Shown piece by piece: positions 1 to 6,445 of a DNA stretch of 42,832 nucleotides. A model generated the notes under the pieces. That model searched no databases, was not told the origin of the DNA, and worked only from the letters and a program-made list of their open reading frames with translations. The position numbers were made by a program, and so were the translations under genes. Origin of the DNA: a virus; the IMG/VR virus record IMGVR_UViG_3300047380_001867, positions 1-42,832 of that record. One strand, 5' to 3'. Numbering within the stretch: position 1 is the first letter of the stretch; each line of letters starts with the position of its first letter.

Positions 1-302
1 TTAGTTAAATCATAATGACCGTGACCTACAAAACCCATAGTGCATTTAACTCTATCGTTCGTAATGTTTTCCTCGTAACATTTAAAGTGTGGTTCGTCGC
101 ATTCGTAAGATAATACTTGAGATGCTCCCATATCGAGTGCATACTGAGTAAATACACCTACGTTACCACCACAATCCAATACCACATCACCTTCCTTAAT
201 CCCCATTCCAAACCTATTATATTCGTTTTCCGAATAGATTTCATGTTGGAAGTTTGTTGTTAATTCTTCTTGTCCTGGAGGACATTTAAATGTTTTGTCC
301 AT
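1..302 (-). CDS. FkbM-like SAM methyltransferase, C-terminus cut off by window edge
   Basis: About 100 codons are visible from an ATG at 302; the rest lies beyond the window. Residues around 38-50 read VVLDCGGNVGVF, a class I methyltransferase motif I (SAM-binding loop), followed about 20 residues later by an acidic strand end (LSYECDEP) that would hold the ribose. This layout is typical of FkbM-family O-methyltransferases, which methylate sugars or other small groups. Two further FkbM-like genes occur in the window (24985-25821 and 32261-32935), so the phage carries several. The substrate is unknown. The gene follows a run of tiny membrane-protein genes and its ATG lies next to the stop codon of the gene before it. 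Confidence 0.72.
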   Translation of the reverse strand, partial: MDKTFKCPPGQEELTTNFQHEIYSENEYNRFGMGIKEGDVVLDCGGNVGVFTQYALDMGASQVLSYECDEPHFKCYEENITNDRVKCTMGFVGHGHYDLT

Positions 303-431
303 TTATTTTTTACGTCGTTTATTCTCTTTATCTGATCTGTCTGCTGCTCTTAATAACGTAAATCCACCTGCAAAAACACCCATACAATATACTACATAGT
401 AAAGAGTAGTTATGGATTCAATTTCATTCAT
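303..431 (-). CDS. Small single-pass membrane protein (42 aa)
   Basis: Unrecognised. It begins MNEIESITTLYYVV and has one hydrophobic stretch (about residues 9-27) followed by a strongly basic tail ending KRRKK, which predicts one membrane helix with a cytoplasmic C-terminus. The ATG overlaps the end of the preceding gene by 8 bases and the stop codon abuts the methyltransferase start, so it fits the coupled packing of this operon. A holin-like, anti-host or scaffold role is possible, but nothing in the sequence decides between them. Confidence 0.55.
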   Translation of the reverse strand: MNEIESITTLYYVVYCMGVFAGGFTLLRAADRSDKENKRRKK

Positions 432-528
432 CTTTATCTGTTATTTTAGCTATAAATAACCCACTCATTGCTCCTAAAGCAAATACTATTGTAGTATACA
501 ATATTATAGCATCTCCACTTATATCCAT
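424..528 (-). CDS. Small single-pass membrane protein (34 aa)
   Basis: Unrecognised 34-residue protein starting MDISGDAIILYTT. Residues about 8-27 form one hydrophobic helix, followed by a short charged tail (KITDKDE). It starts one base before the stop codon of the Nudix gene and overlaps the next small gene by 8 bases. The tight spacing on both sides is the main support for it being real. Confidence 0.5.
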   Translation of the reverse strand: MDISGDAIILYTTIVFALGAMSGLFIAKITDKDE

Positions 529-957
529 TTACTTATATTTACTAAGTACTTTACTCATCATTACTCTATTGGTGGCGTTCATTTTAGGAACCCATTGCCC
601 AAGCATTTCTTCTTGTATTTCATCTAAATTAAAATACTTTACCTCAACGTGTTCTTTAGCTATTGGTTCTTGGTTACCTGATGCTTCGTCTACATCTACT
701 TCATAGAACCAAATATCAAACATACCATTTCTGGCATGTCCAAAACGATTATCATCCATAGTAACATTTACACCTAATTCCTCCATCCATTCTCGCTCCA
801 TTGCTTGTGAATGTGATTCGGTGTTTTCAATTTTACCGCCTGGAAATTCCCAATGACCATGCGTTTTTAAGCCAAGTAAAACATGAGGTATACCATCTAT
901 GTGTTTTACGTTTACACCTGCAACTACTTGAATTAAATGTTTGTTAGTCTCATCCAT
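529..957 (-). CDS. Nudix hydrolase (MutT-like)
   Basis: A 142-residue protein with a complete Nudix box at residues 41-63: G41, five residues, E47, seven residues, R55-E56, then E59-E60 and G62. These are the metal-binding and catalytic residues of enzymes that cleave a nucleoside diphosphate linked to another group. The length is that of a single Nudix domain. The substrate could be an oxidised dNTP, a nucleotide sugar or an mRNA cap-like end; a WEFPGGK segment just before the box is common in MutT-type enzymes. Phages often use such enzymes for nucleotide-pool sanitation. It sits among tiny membrane-protein genes that give no hint of the substrate. Confidence 0.88.
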   Translation of the reverse strand: MDETNKHLIQVVAGVNVKHIDGIPHVLLGLKTHGHWEFPGGKIENTESHSQAMEREWMEELGVNVTMDDNRFGHARNGMFDIWFYEVDVDEASGNQEPIAKEHVEVKYFNLDEIQEEMLGQWVPKMNATNRVMMSKVLSKYK

Positions 958-960
958 AAA

Positions 961-1056
961 TTATTCTGTTAATATATTAGTATAGACATAAAGGAAAATG
1001 GAAGCATAGACAATTATTAATCCTAACCATGACATCCATTGATCTTTATTTTTCAT
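961..1056 (-). CDS. Small single-pass membrane protein (31 aa)
   Basis: Unrecognised. A charged start (MKNKDQW) is followed by one hydrophobic segment (about residues 8-26, WMSWLGLIIVYASIFLYVY) and a short polar tail. It lies two bases downstream of the stop of the gene before it and three bases from the Nudix start, in the same direction. Its placement in a run of similar micro-genes supports it. Confidence 0.45.
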   Translation of the reverse strand: MKNKDQWMSWLGLIIVYASIFLYVYTNILTE

Positions 1057-1058
1057 TA

Positions 1059-1136
1059 TTATTCATCTCCAATAGTTCCAAGACATGCGAACAGTAAGAT
1101 AACGAAAAAGAAGAATATAAATATGTTACCTATCAT
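1059..1136 (-). CDS. Putative 25-aa membrane peptide
   Basis: A very short hydrophobic reading frame (MIGNIFIFFFFVILLFACLG, then a polar end). Its ATG overlaps the stop of the preceding 46-codon gene in an ATGA, the coupling used throughout this genome, and it ends just before the next start. The single helix and phenylalanine-rich core predict membrane insertion. It is short enough that chance cannot be excluded. Confidence 0.38.
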   Translation of the reverse strand: MIGNIFIFFFFVILLFACLGTIGDE

Positions 1137-1273
1137 GAGTGCCCCATTTGTAACCATTCATCTTCTTCATATTCAATTTCTTCATTTGCCTTTCTTTCAT
1201 ACCATGTTGGGTTTGGAAGCCCGCTATAATAATCCCATTCGTCATCTGGGAGTTGATTGTTAATTATATTCAT
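1133..1273 (-). CDS. Small acidic protein (46 aa), unknown
   Basis: Unrecognised. It starts MNIINNQLPDDEWDYY and is rich in acidic residues and tryptophan, with an acidic run (EEIEYEEDEW) near the C-terminus. No membrane segment or known motif is seen. It overlaps the next gene by 4 bases (ATGA). Small acidic phage proteins can mimic DNA or bind host enzymes, but that is only a possibility here. Confidence 0.5.
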   Translation of the reverse strand: MNIINNQLPDDEWDYYSGLPNPTWYERKANEEIEYEEDEWLQMGHS

Positions 1274-1327
1274 AACTAATTGATTATATATACATATTAT
1301 TTTATTACAAACTGTCTATAAAGCTTT

Positions 1328-1480
1328 CTAAAATATTTTCTCACATGCTCCTATTAACAGTAAAGGTATTGCCCAACCCCCATTTACGATTATTAGTATT
1401 AATAGCCAAACCCAATCATTATTTGGTTTATTAGGATCTTGTCTTAACATCCAACCCTTTCCTCTTAGTGGTGGTGGCAT
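1328..1480 (-). CDS. Small membrane protein (50 aa)
   Basis: Unrecognised. The N-terminus is proline-rich and basic (MPPPLRGKGWMLRQ), and a hydrophobic segment from about residue 25 to 45 predicts one membrane helix; it ends in a short charged tail. It lies 19 bases after the flavodoxin stop codon. About 54 bases without a gene follow it. Confidence 0.5.
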   Translation of the reverse strand: MPPPLRGKGWMLRQDPNKPNNDWVWLLILIIVNGGWAIPLLLIGACEKIF

Positions 1481-1499
1481 TTCTATATTGTTTAACTAT

Positions 1500-2021
1500 T
1501 TAAATGAATTCTTCTTTTAATTGCTTAACCCACTCTTTAGTTCTTTCTTCTGTGAGTTCATCTTGGTTATCTTCATCAATACACAAACCATAAAAAGTAT
1601 CTTCATCAACTAGAGACTTAGGACTTTCATCTAATTCATACGAATCATCGTTTTCAGTATAACCAATTACTTTACCTCCATTTTTAAGAACAACTTGAGC
1701 TAATATTCCTATCCCATCACAAAACCATTCTTCGTATCCTAATTGATCTCCTAAACCAAATATAGCTACTGTTTTACCTGTGAAATCTATTTCTTTAAAC
1801 ATACTAAAGTAGTCTTCCCAACTGCTTTGTAATTCTCCATCATACCAAGTAGGTATACCTAAAATAAAATTATCATTATCTTTCCAGGTATCTTCAAATA
1901 CTACATCCACTTGAATAGCTTCAATGTTAAATCCATTATCTTCTAGTAGTGGAGATAATAATGTATCAACAAAGGTTTCAGTGTTACCTGTATCAGATCC
2001 GTAGATTAATTGTATATTCAT
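1500..2021 (-). CDS. Flavodoxin
   Basis: A 173-residue flavodoxin, an FMN-binding one-electron carrier. The phosphate-binding loop GSDTGNTE is at residues 8-15. Further on are the loops that flank the flavin: GIPTWYDGELQSSWEDY (around 55-71) and GLGDQLGYEEWFCDGIG (around 90-106). The length and an extra C-terminal segment match long-chain flavodoxins (FldA/NifF type). In bacteria these feed electrons to ribonucleotide reductase activation, radical-SAM enzymes, desaturases or oxygenases. No partner reductase is seen nearby, so host ferredoxin/flavodoxin reductase may be used. The start overlaps the stop of the gene before it (ATGA). Confidence 0.93.
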   Translation of the reverse strand: MNIQLIYGSDTGNTETFVDTLLSPLLEDNGFNIEAIQVDVVFEDTWKDNDNFILGIPTWYDGELQSSWEDYFSMFKEIDFTGKTVAIFGLGDQLGYEEWFCDGIGILAQVVLKNGGKVIGYTENDDSYELDESPKSLVDEDTFYGLCIDEDNQDELTEERTKEWVKQLKEEFI

Positions 2022-2314
2022 TTATCGGTATTAAGATGTTCACTACTTAATATGTAATTCACTACTGAGGAGGAAGTACCTGCATTTATAAAGGGCTCTA
2101 GTCTGCTCATTGCATCAGTAATATCTTTAGCTATAATTTGAGTATCCTTTATTTTACCTCCATGCAAATAAATACAGTGGTAAATTAAATGCCCCTTTAT
2201 CTTAGAGGTTTCTAATACTCTGAGTTCTAATACAGCAGTTGTTCTACCATTTTCCTCCAATGTTTCTATTAATTCAGATTGTTCTCGTCTGTATTTTGAT
2301 TTTAATTTAGCCAT
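2018..2314 (-). CDS. Hypothetical protein (98 aa)
   Basis: Not recognised. It begins with a basic stretch (MAKLKSKYRREQ), then a predicted mixed alpha/beta region with no metal or nucleotide motif. It overlaps the preceding gene by 8 bases and is coupled to the flavodoxin by an ATGA overlap. Co-translation with flavodoxin is the only clue to its role. Confidence 0.7.
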   Translation of the reverse strand: MAKLKSKYRREQSELIETLEENGRTTAVLELRVLETSKIKGHLIYHCIYLHGGKIKDTQIIAKDITDAMSRLEPFINAGTSSSVVNYILSSEHLNTDK

Positions 2315-2561
2315 TGATTTGTATTTGGTGAGACGAGTCTGAAGTTATAAATTCACCTCCAATTTTGTTTAGGATATTATGTATTTCTTCTTTTGTTTCT
2401 ATTACATTAAGAGTATTTCCACTTGAAAACTGGATGGTGCTAAAATGATTTGGTCCATCATTTGTATCATCTATTTTTTCAAATGAAAATGAAACTATAG
2501 CATTTATAGGAATTAAATGGAGTTTATGATTTCCATATCCTGTTAATTCAATATATTTCAT
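2307..2561 (-). CDS. Hypothetical protein (84 aa)
   Basis: Not recognised. Alternating hydrophobic and polar residues (for example KLHLIPINAIVSFSFEK) suggest a small beta-rich fold, followed by a helix near the C-terminus. No catalytic motif is visible. It is coupled at both ends to its neighbours by short overlaps. Confidence 0.65.
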   Translation of the reverse strand: MKYIELTGYGNHKLHLIPINAIVSFSFEKIDDTNDGPNHFSTIQFSSGNTLNVIETKEEIHNILNKIGGEFITSDSSHQIQING

Positions 2562-2788
2562 GTGCGTGGGTTAGGTATTAATTTTCCGTTACTAAAATGT
2601 TCTATAGCACCACCTGCTATCATCTTACCATGCCTACCTTTCTTAATGCCAACAGCGTAAACCATATCATTTAATTTATGACATACACTATAAAGAATAC
2701 CATCATAGATGAATTCCTCATTGTATTGGTTATCTAGCAAGAATGAATTCTTATTAGATTGTCTTTTACGTCTGCGTTTTGACATCAT
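2558..2788 (-). CDS. Hypothetical basic protein (76 aa)
   Basis: Not recognised. The first dozen residues are strongly basic (MMSKRRRKRQSNK), which could bind nucleic acid or ribosomes; the rest looks like a small beta domain. The start codon shares a base with the stop of the upstream membrane-protein gene (TAATG) and the stop overlaps the next start (ATGA). Confidence 0.65.
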   Translation of the reverse strand: MMSKRRRKRQSNKNSFLLDNQYNEEFIYDGILYSVCHKLNDMVYAVGIKKGRHGKMIAGGAIEHFSNGKLIPNPRT

Positions 2789-2940
2789 TACTTTTTAGGG
2801 GTATCAGATGGGTTAGGTTGTTTATGTCTTTGGTAATAATCTTCTTCCATTTTTTTAGAACCATTGTTAATGTTCCAAATAGTAAAATACATATACAGAA
2901 CAAAAATTACAAAACCTACAAAATACATTGCAAAACTCAT
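2788..2940 (-). CDS. Small single-pass membrane protein (50 aa)
   Basis: Unrecognised. An N-terminal hydrophobic helix (about residues 2-22, rich in F, V and Y) is followed by a polar, charged tail. This predicts a signal-anchor protein with its tail in the cytoplasm. Its stop shares a base with the next start codon (TAATG), a re-initiation arrangement. Confidence 0.55.
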   Translation of the reverse strand: MSFAMYFVGFVIFVLYMYFTIWNINNGSKKMEEDYYQRHKQPNPSDTPKK

Positions 2941-2945
2941 AACTA

Positions 2946-3125
2946 TTATATTTTCGTGTTTTTAATTTTGTCTATTAGTAGATAGAATAAGATTAAAGTA
3001 CCTGGCCAATGAGATGAATATTGTGCTTCTTCTATTTCACCTGTTAAACCCAATCCTACTGAGTAAACTAATGCTACTAAAGCAATTAATACTGGTAGCC
3101 ATTTTCTTACATTAAATTTTTTCAT
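2946..3125 (-). CDS. Small two-helix membrane protein (59 aa)
   Basis: Unrecognised. A basic start (MKKFNVRKW) precedes a first hydrophobic helix (about residues 10-28). A short acidic loop (GEIEEAQYSS) leads to a second hydrophobic segment (about 41-52) and a basic end. The small two-helix layout recalls holins or membrane anchors, but no family is recognised. Confidence 0.55.
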   Translation of the reverse strand: MKKFNVRKWLPVLIALVALVYSVGLGLTGEIEEAQYSSHWPGTLILFYLLIDKIKNTKI

Positions 3126-3144
3126 GTTTATTTATTTTTATTTA

Positions 3145-3681
3145 TTATTCTGTTGTATTAATTATACCTCCTATAATCTTAGTATCAGCTAAATGGTCAA
3201 ACTCTCCATATGTTTCAATCAAGTATCCCGTATCAACTCTTTTGAATGAACTGATACACAATCCCTTTAACTCTTCACTGTCAAAGCGTTCTCCTAAGTT
3301 TGTATGAGTACTGAGGTAAGGACCTCCGCTTGGATCAACCATATTAACAGTCTTAGTATCTGAGTATACTAACTGTCCATATTGAGCTGTGATGGGTCCG
3401 GGACCTACATACTCATCATTCTCGTTGTATAACATCTCATGTACCTGCTCTTTAAAGCTTTCAATGTGCATTGGATGACCACCTTGAGAACCTACATCCT
3501 TACAGTACTGCTGGTAAGCATGTTTGTATACATTAGGCCATCCAAATCTGCAATGCTTGAATTCACCTTCCCACAATACATTACCATCCTCTTGTTTAGT
3601 GAATGTGTAAACGTCTCCGTATCTGTTTGATAATCTTATTGGGTTGTTAGGCATTTCTTTTGATTCTTGAGTTATATTCAT
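3145..3681 (-). CDS. Hypothetical protein (178 aa)
   Basis: Not recognised. It is a soluble protein of mixed composition with several tryptophan, histidine and cysteine residues (for example EFKHCRFGWPNVYKHAYQQY) but no arrangement I can match to a known metal site or enzyme. The start overlaps the stop of the gene before it in an ATGA. Its length and clean reading frame leave little doubt that it is coding. Confidence 0.75.
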   Translation of the reverse strand: MNITQESKEMPNNPIRLSNRYGDVYTFTKQEDGNVLWEGEFKHCRFGWPNVYKHAYQQYCKDVGSQGGHPMHIESFKEQVHEMLYNENDEYVGPGPITAQYGQLVYSDTKTVNMVDPSGGPYLSTHTNLGERFDSEELKGLCISSFKRVDTGYLIETYGEFDHLADTKIIGGIINTTE

Positions 3682-3857
3682 ACTAAAGTTAATTGATTTA
3701 CTTTTGCAAGCATTCTATATTTGGTATTTTGTATACCACAGGTATCATCACCTTCTTGGTACCAAACTAATTCCCATGTTCCTGGTTCTTTAGTACAGGT
3801 AACTTTATCACCTACTTTAAATTGACTTGGTTTCTTTTTCCTACCTCTTTTAGCCAT
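3678..3857 (-). CDS. Hypothetical protein (59 aa)
   Basis: Not recognised. It has a basic N-terminus (MAKRGRKKKPSQF) followed by a likely small beta barrel of KOW/SH3-like character (FKVGDKVTCTKEPGTWELVW). That pattern is common in proteins that bind nucleic acid or ribosomes, but the match is only by general look. It is coupled to the next gene by ATGA. Confidence 0.6.
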   Translation of the reverse strand: MAKRGRKKKPSQFKVGDKVTCTKEPGTWELVWYQEGDDTCGIQNTKYRMLAKVNQLTLV

Positions 3858-3860
3858 AAC

Positions 3861-4034
3861 TTATTTATGTTTAGTAACTTTTCCAGTTTTACGATCATAA
3901 GTAATTTTATCATCACCAAATTTCATAGTGACTTTACTTTTACGTTTTGGGAAAATATCTTCCCAATCCCCAAATAAAAGGGAAAAAACAAAAACTGCAG
4001 CTACAACTAATATCATTGGAAGTATTTGTGGCAT
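3861..4034 (-). CDS. Small single-pass membrane protein (57 aa), first gene after a promoter
   Basis: Unrecognised. It has an N-terminal hydrophobic helix (about residues 4-22) and a basic cytoplasmic-type tail. It is the first gene downstream of the promoter at 4060-4091, with a predicted leader of roughly 20 bases. It therefore heads the transcription unit that carries the flavodoxin and Nudix genes. Confidence 0.6.
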   Translation of the reverse strand: MPQILPMILVVAAVFVFSLLFGDWEDIFPKRKSKVTMKFGDDKITYDRKTGKVTKHK

Positions 4035-4059
4035 AACTTTAATTATTATTATTAATATG

Positions 4060-4091
4060 TAAATATACGAAAAATATTTAGGGAATCCAAA
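4060..4091 (-). promoter_or_regulatory. Bacteroidota-type promoter
   Basis: On the minus strand TTTG (4091-4088) is followed by 20 bases, then TATATTTA (4067-4060) preceded directly by TTCG. This is the same layout as seven other intergenic sites in the window. It lies just upstream of the 57-codon membrane gene. Confidence 0.75.
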
Positions 4092-4097
4092 TAAGTT

Positions 4098-4316
4098 TTA
4101 CTTATTTTTTCCTCTTTTTGTTTTACGTCTATCCCAAGTTGAATATTCTTTATCACTCATCATTATGAGTTGATTTCCTTTATTATTACGTGCTCTAGCT
4201 TCCATTACTGCCATAGCATCATCAAATGAACCCATTTTAAGGTGTTCATCATTATCAATTACATACCAACTTTTAAATGCTGTTCTAATATCTAAACTCA
4301 CGTATTTTCTATTCAA
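4098..4316 (-). CDS. Hypothetical protein (72 aa)
   Basis: Not recognised. It is a small soluble protein with a basic C-terminal tail (RRKTKRGKNK) and a probable beta-strand N-terminus. It is the last gene of its unit before the promoter at 4060-4091 and overlaps the preceding gene by 8 bases. Confidence 0.6.
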   Translation of the reverse strand: MNRKYVSLDIRTAFKSWYVIDNDEHLKMGSFDDAMAVMEARARNNKGNQLIMMSDKEYSTWDRRKTKRGKNK

Positions 4317-4464
4317 TCAATTTATAAGAACGTTCAGCTAATTCACTACTAGGTAAATGAGGAAAAATTTCCCTCAGTTGAGCTTGAACGTTTTGCCACT
4401 CATTAAATTTACCTAAATCAGAAGCCTTAAAACCATAATATTCTATTGTTTCTCCTTCCCTCAT
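4309..4464 (-). CDS. Hypothetical protein (51 aa)
   Basis: Not recognised. It starts MREGETIEYYGFKASDLGKF, is mostly helical and charged, and has no membrane segment. Its ATG overlaps the stop of the four-helix membrane protein gene (ATGA) and its end overlaps the next gene. Those couplings are the main evidence. Confidence 0.5.
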   Translation of the reverse strand: MREGETIEYYGFKASDLGKFNEWQNVQAQLREIFPHLPSSELAERSYKLIE

Positions 4465-4814
4465 TTCCAAAATACTTGAATTAATACAATTGCGAATGCT
4501 AATAATAAAGTAACTAAAGTTTTTGTTGTAACTGTTTCACCTAAATGTGCATAAGCCAAAAAGGTAAATGCTACCACCCCCATAGCAAATCCAAGTAGAC
4601 GAGATGGCCATAATTCTCCATTAAAAGCTGATACTATATAGGTTGTACCTAAAATATAAGAATATCCTACTGGTATACCTCCTATTAATGCTACAAGGAG
4701 TGGATTTTCCTTAATCCAGGAAGAAATAAATTGCCCATTGGTTTGATACCAAGCTAATATTTGTCCTATTAAAAATAAAACTAAACCAATACTTAATGAC
4801 TTTAAATTAATCAT
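4461..4814 (-). CDS. Polytopic membrane protein (117 aa, about 4 helices)
   Basis: Four hydrophobic segments are visible at about residues 6-23, 40-62, 72-90 and 97-115, so nearly the whole protein is membrane-embedded. The glycine/proline turn between the second strand of helices (LIGGIPVGYSY) resembles small transporter or channel folds, but I do not recognise the family. It is coupled to a second membrane-protein gene upstream (8-base overlap), so the two products may work together in the host inner membrane. Confidence 0.7.
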   Translation of the reverse strand: MINLKSLSIGLVLFLIGQILAWYQTNGQFISSWIKENPLLVALIGGIPVGYSYILGTTYIVSAFNGELWPSRLLGFAMGVVAFTFLAYAHLGETVTTKTLVTLLLAFAIVLIQVFWK

Positions 4815-4995
4815 TTTTTATATAACTTTTAATGAAGTGATACAGAAATATACTAACAACAATTGGCCAAGCCAAGAGTGAAAATGTTCTTTCTGAAGTA
4901 CTTAATTTATATTCAGTGTTAACTTTATCAACAATGTGATTATAAAGGATATCCCAAATTATCCCTACTAATAAATATGCAGTAAGGGTTTCCAT
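4807..4995 (-). CDS. Small two-helix membrane protein (62 aa)
   Basis: Unrecognised. Hydrophobic segments at about residues 3-16 and 39-56 are separated by a charged loop (HIVDKVNTEYKLSTSER). The start shares one base with the stop codon of the upstream gene, and the end overlaps the four-helix membrane gene by 8 bases. Confidence 0.6.
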   Translation of the reverse strand: METLTAYLLVGIIWDILYNHIVDKVNTEYKLSTSERTFSLLAWPIVVSIFLYHFIKSYIKND

Positions 4996-5237
4996 TAGGC
5001 TAATAATAAATTATTATTTTCTAAAATATCAACCCAGAAACGTTTTAACCATACTTTAATAGTAACGTTATCTAATTTATCGTTTGCTGCAGCATCATTT
5101 TCCCAACGCTCCATTCCAATTACTGCTATACAATAATCAGCTGTATCACGGGCTTTATCTAATTCGCCTTCATCTATATATTGACGACACCTGTTAAAAC
5201 CTTTTTCTAATAAACCTTCTTTATAAGTAAAATTCAT
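4995..5237 (-). CDS. Hypothetical soluble protein (80 aa)
   Basis: Not recognised. I place the start at the ATG at 5237 (MNFTYKEGLLEKGFNRCRQY), because a longer in-frame start would run through the end of the upstream gene (stop at 5254). A typical AT-rich leader precedes 5237. The protein is helical and looks TPR-like in its first half (DEGELDKARDTADYCIAVI), a guess only. Confidence 0.6.
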   Translation of the reverse strand: MNFTYKEGLLEKGFNRCRQYIDEGELDKARDTADYCIAVIGMERWENDAAANDKLDNVTIKVWLKRFWVDILENNNLLLA

Positions 5238-5253
5238 GTTATTATTTTTATTA

Positions 5254-5421
5254 TTAAACTTTGCCTGTTTTAAACCCAATTTGGGGTTTGTAACCAACTA
5301 GATCAACTCTACGATATTCAATCATATTTCTAGTCATTGTTAATGTTTCAACATCAACTTCATTTTTTACCCAATCGGTAAATAAGTACGTTAATAATTT
5401 AGACTTTAATTTCTTTTTCAT
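5254..5421 (-). CDS. Hypothetical basic protein (55 aa)
   Basis: Not recognised. It begins MKKKLKSKLLTYLFTDWV and has a helical, basic first half and a short strand-rich end. It lies three bases after the stop of the 248-residue gene in the same unit, driven from the promoter at 6206-6237. Confidence 0.55.
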   Translation of the reverse strand: MKKKLKSKLLTYLFTDWVKNEVDVETLTMTRNMIEYRRVDLVGYKPQIGFKTGKV

Positions 5422-5423
5422 GA

Positions 5424-6170
5424 TTATTTATTTTGATTTGTAAAGAATTCCATTACTTGATCACTCTTCATTGTAGCTAATGCAGCATCGTATTTTTTAG
5501 CAATTTTGTAATCACCATTACTATGAACATTAAGTATAATGTAACTACCATTATCAAATTGACCTTTAACACGTTGAGTACTAACAAACTTTCTACTGTA
5601 ACGATCATAATCAGTAAAGATATGAAATTTAGCTGTTGGGAATTTTTTACGTAAAGTTTTTAAAGCAATCTCAAAACCTCTATTACTTCTACGAGTTTCT
5701 TCCATGTCGTATTCAGCACGATCACGTTTAAAATTTAATTTAGCAAGTAAAGTAGCTGGTTTAACTTTACGGTAACTACCCATTAAGCTCTCACATTCAA
5801 ATTTACCATTAGCAAAATCAAACCAATTAATTTCAATATCAACTATTTTATCATCTTCACGGCTGTAACGCTTACTTAAAAAACTAATACCACCACGCTT
5901 ACCTGTGTAGCTAACATCATTAACTAGGAAATTAGAATTATTAAAGCTGTAACCTAATTCAACATCTTCAACTACATTATATATTTCAAAATTATTGTTA
6001 AAATCAACACCTTTAACAAAACCTGCATCAATTAATGCAATTTCTGTTTCCTCATTTTTAATTTTAGCACTTTGTGCTCTAACTACTTGATTATTAATAA
6101 ATTCTTCTAGTTGAGTTTGTTGTTTTGTATTTAAAACAACTCCTTGAAACAAATCTAACTGCATTTCCAT
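5424..6170 (-). CDS. Hypothetical protein (248 aa)
   Basis: Not recognised despite its good length. The N-terminal 35 residues look like a helical lead (MEMQLDLFQG onward). The centre is rich in aromatic and acidic residues, and the last third alternates basic helices with strands (IALKTLRKKFPTAKFHIFTDYDRYSRKF). No catalytic motif, membrane segment or metal site is obvious. It is the first gene after the promoter at 6206-6237, with a leader of about 30 bases. Confidence 0.75.
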   Translation of the reverse strand: MEMQLDLFQGVVLNTKQQTQLEEFINNQVVRAQSAKIKNEETEIALIDAGFVKGVDFNNNFEIYNVVEDVELGYSFNNSNFLVNDVSYTGKRGGISFLSKRYSREDDKIVDIEINWFDFANGKFECESLMGSYRKVKPATLLAKLNFKRDRAEYDMEETRRSNRGFEIALKTLRKKFPTAKFHIFTDYDRYSRKFVSTQRVKGQFDNGSYIILNVHSNGDYKIAKKYDAALATMKSDQVMEFFTNQNK

Positions 6171-6205
6171 AACCTTTATTTTATAATTTATCCTTATTTA
6201 CCCTG

Positions 6206-6237
6206 TAAATATACGAACTATTCTTCAGGTAACCAAA
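6206..6237 (-). promoter_or_regulatory. Bacteroidota-type promoter, upstream half inside a gene
   Basis: TTTG (6237-6234), 20 bases, TATATTTA (6213-6206), preceded by TTCG, on the minus strand. The upstream element lies within the last codons of the 43-codon gene 6218-6349, so the unit 6170-downward can be transcribed separately. Confidence 0.78.
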
Positions 6238-6349
6238 TATTTCGCGCTTTTTCTTTGCGAGTATATTTCTTTTTATTACGGTAGATATTAGGACGGGTTG
6301 CCATCTTAATTTCTTCATGTGTTACTATGATTTTTTCTACCTTTTTCAT
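6218..6349 (-). CDS. Small basic protein (43 aa)
   Basis: Not recognised. It is very basic (MKKVEKIIVTHEEIK at the start, YRNKKKYTRKEKAR later) with no membrane segment, so it could bind nucleic acid. The start codon falls at or within a base or two of the start site expected from the promoter at 6355-6386, suggesting a leaderless or nearly leaderless mRNA. Its last codons contain the TTTG element of the next promoter. Confidence 0.55.
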   Translation of the reverse strand: MKKVEKIIVTHEEIKMATRPNIYRNKKKYTRKEKARNIWLPEE

Positions 6350-6354
6350 ATACA

Positions 6355-6386
6355 TAAATATACGAATAATTTTTACGATAACCACA
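6355..6386 (-). promoter_or_regulatory. Bacteroidota-type promoter (weaker -33)
   Basis: TGTG (6386-6383), 20 bases, TATATTTA (6362-6355), preceded by TTCG, on the minus strand. The upstream box departs from TTTG by one base. It lies directly before the ATG at 6349 and after the terminator at 6395-6422. Confidence 0.68.
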
Positions 6387-6394
6387 TGTCCCAT

Positions 6395-6422
6395 AAAAAA
6401 AAGCCCCGCTTTCGCGAGGCTT
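6395..6422 (-). terminator. Rho-independent terminator after the 76-aa membrane gene
   Basis: On the minus strand a 9-pair stem (6422-6414 with 6409-6401, one G-T pair) encloses a GAAA tetraloop and is followed by a run of eight T. It sits 24 bases past the stop of 6446-6676. Confidence 0.88.
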
Positions 6423-6445
6423 CTTAATTTTTAATTAATCCTTAC

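Noticed and set aside
1039-1263. Open reading frames on the plus strand here and at about 20 other places (for example 9102-9320, 13858-14118, 21902-22138, 33185-33445, 38767-38982)
   Set aside because: They lie opposite longer minus-strand genes or promoters, have atypical composition and show no family pattern. All convincing genes run on the minus strand.
5238-5297. Longer start of the gene 4995-5237
   Set aside because: It runs through the end of the upstream gene (5254-5421), while 5237 follows an AT-rich leader.
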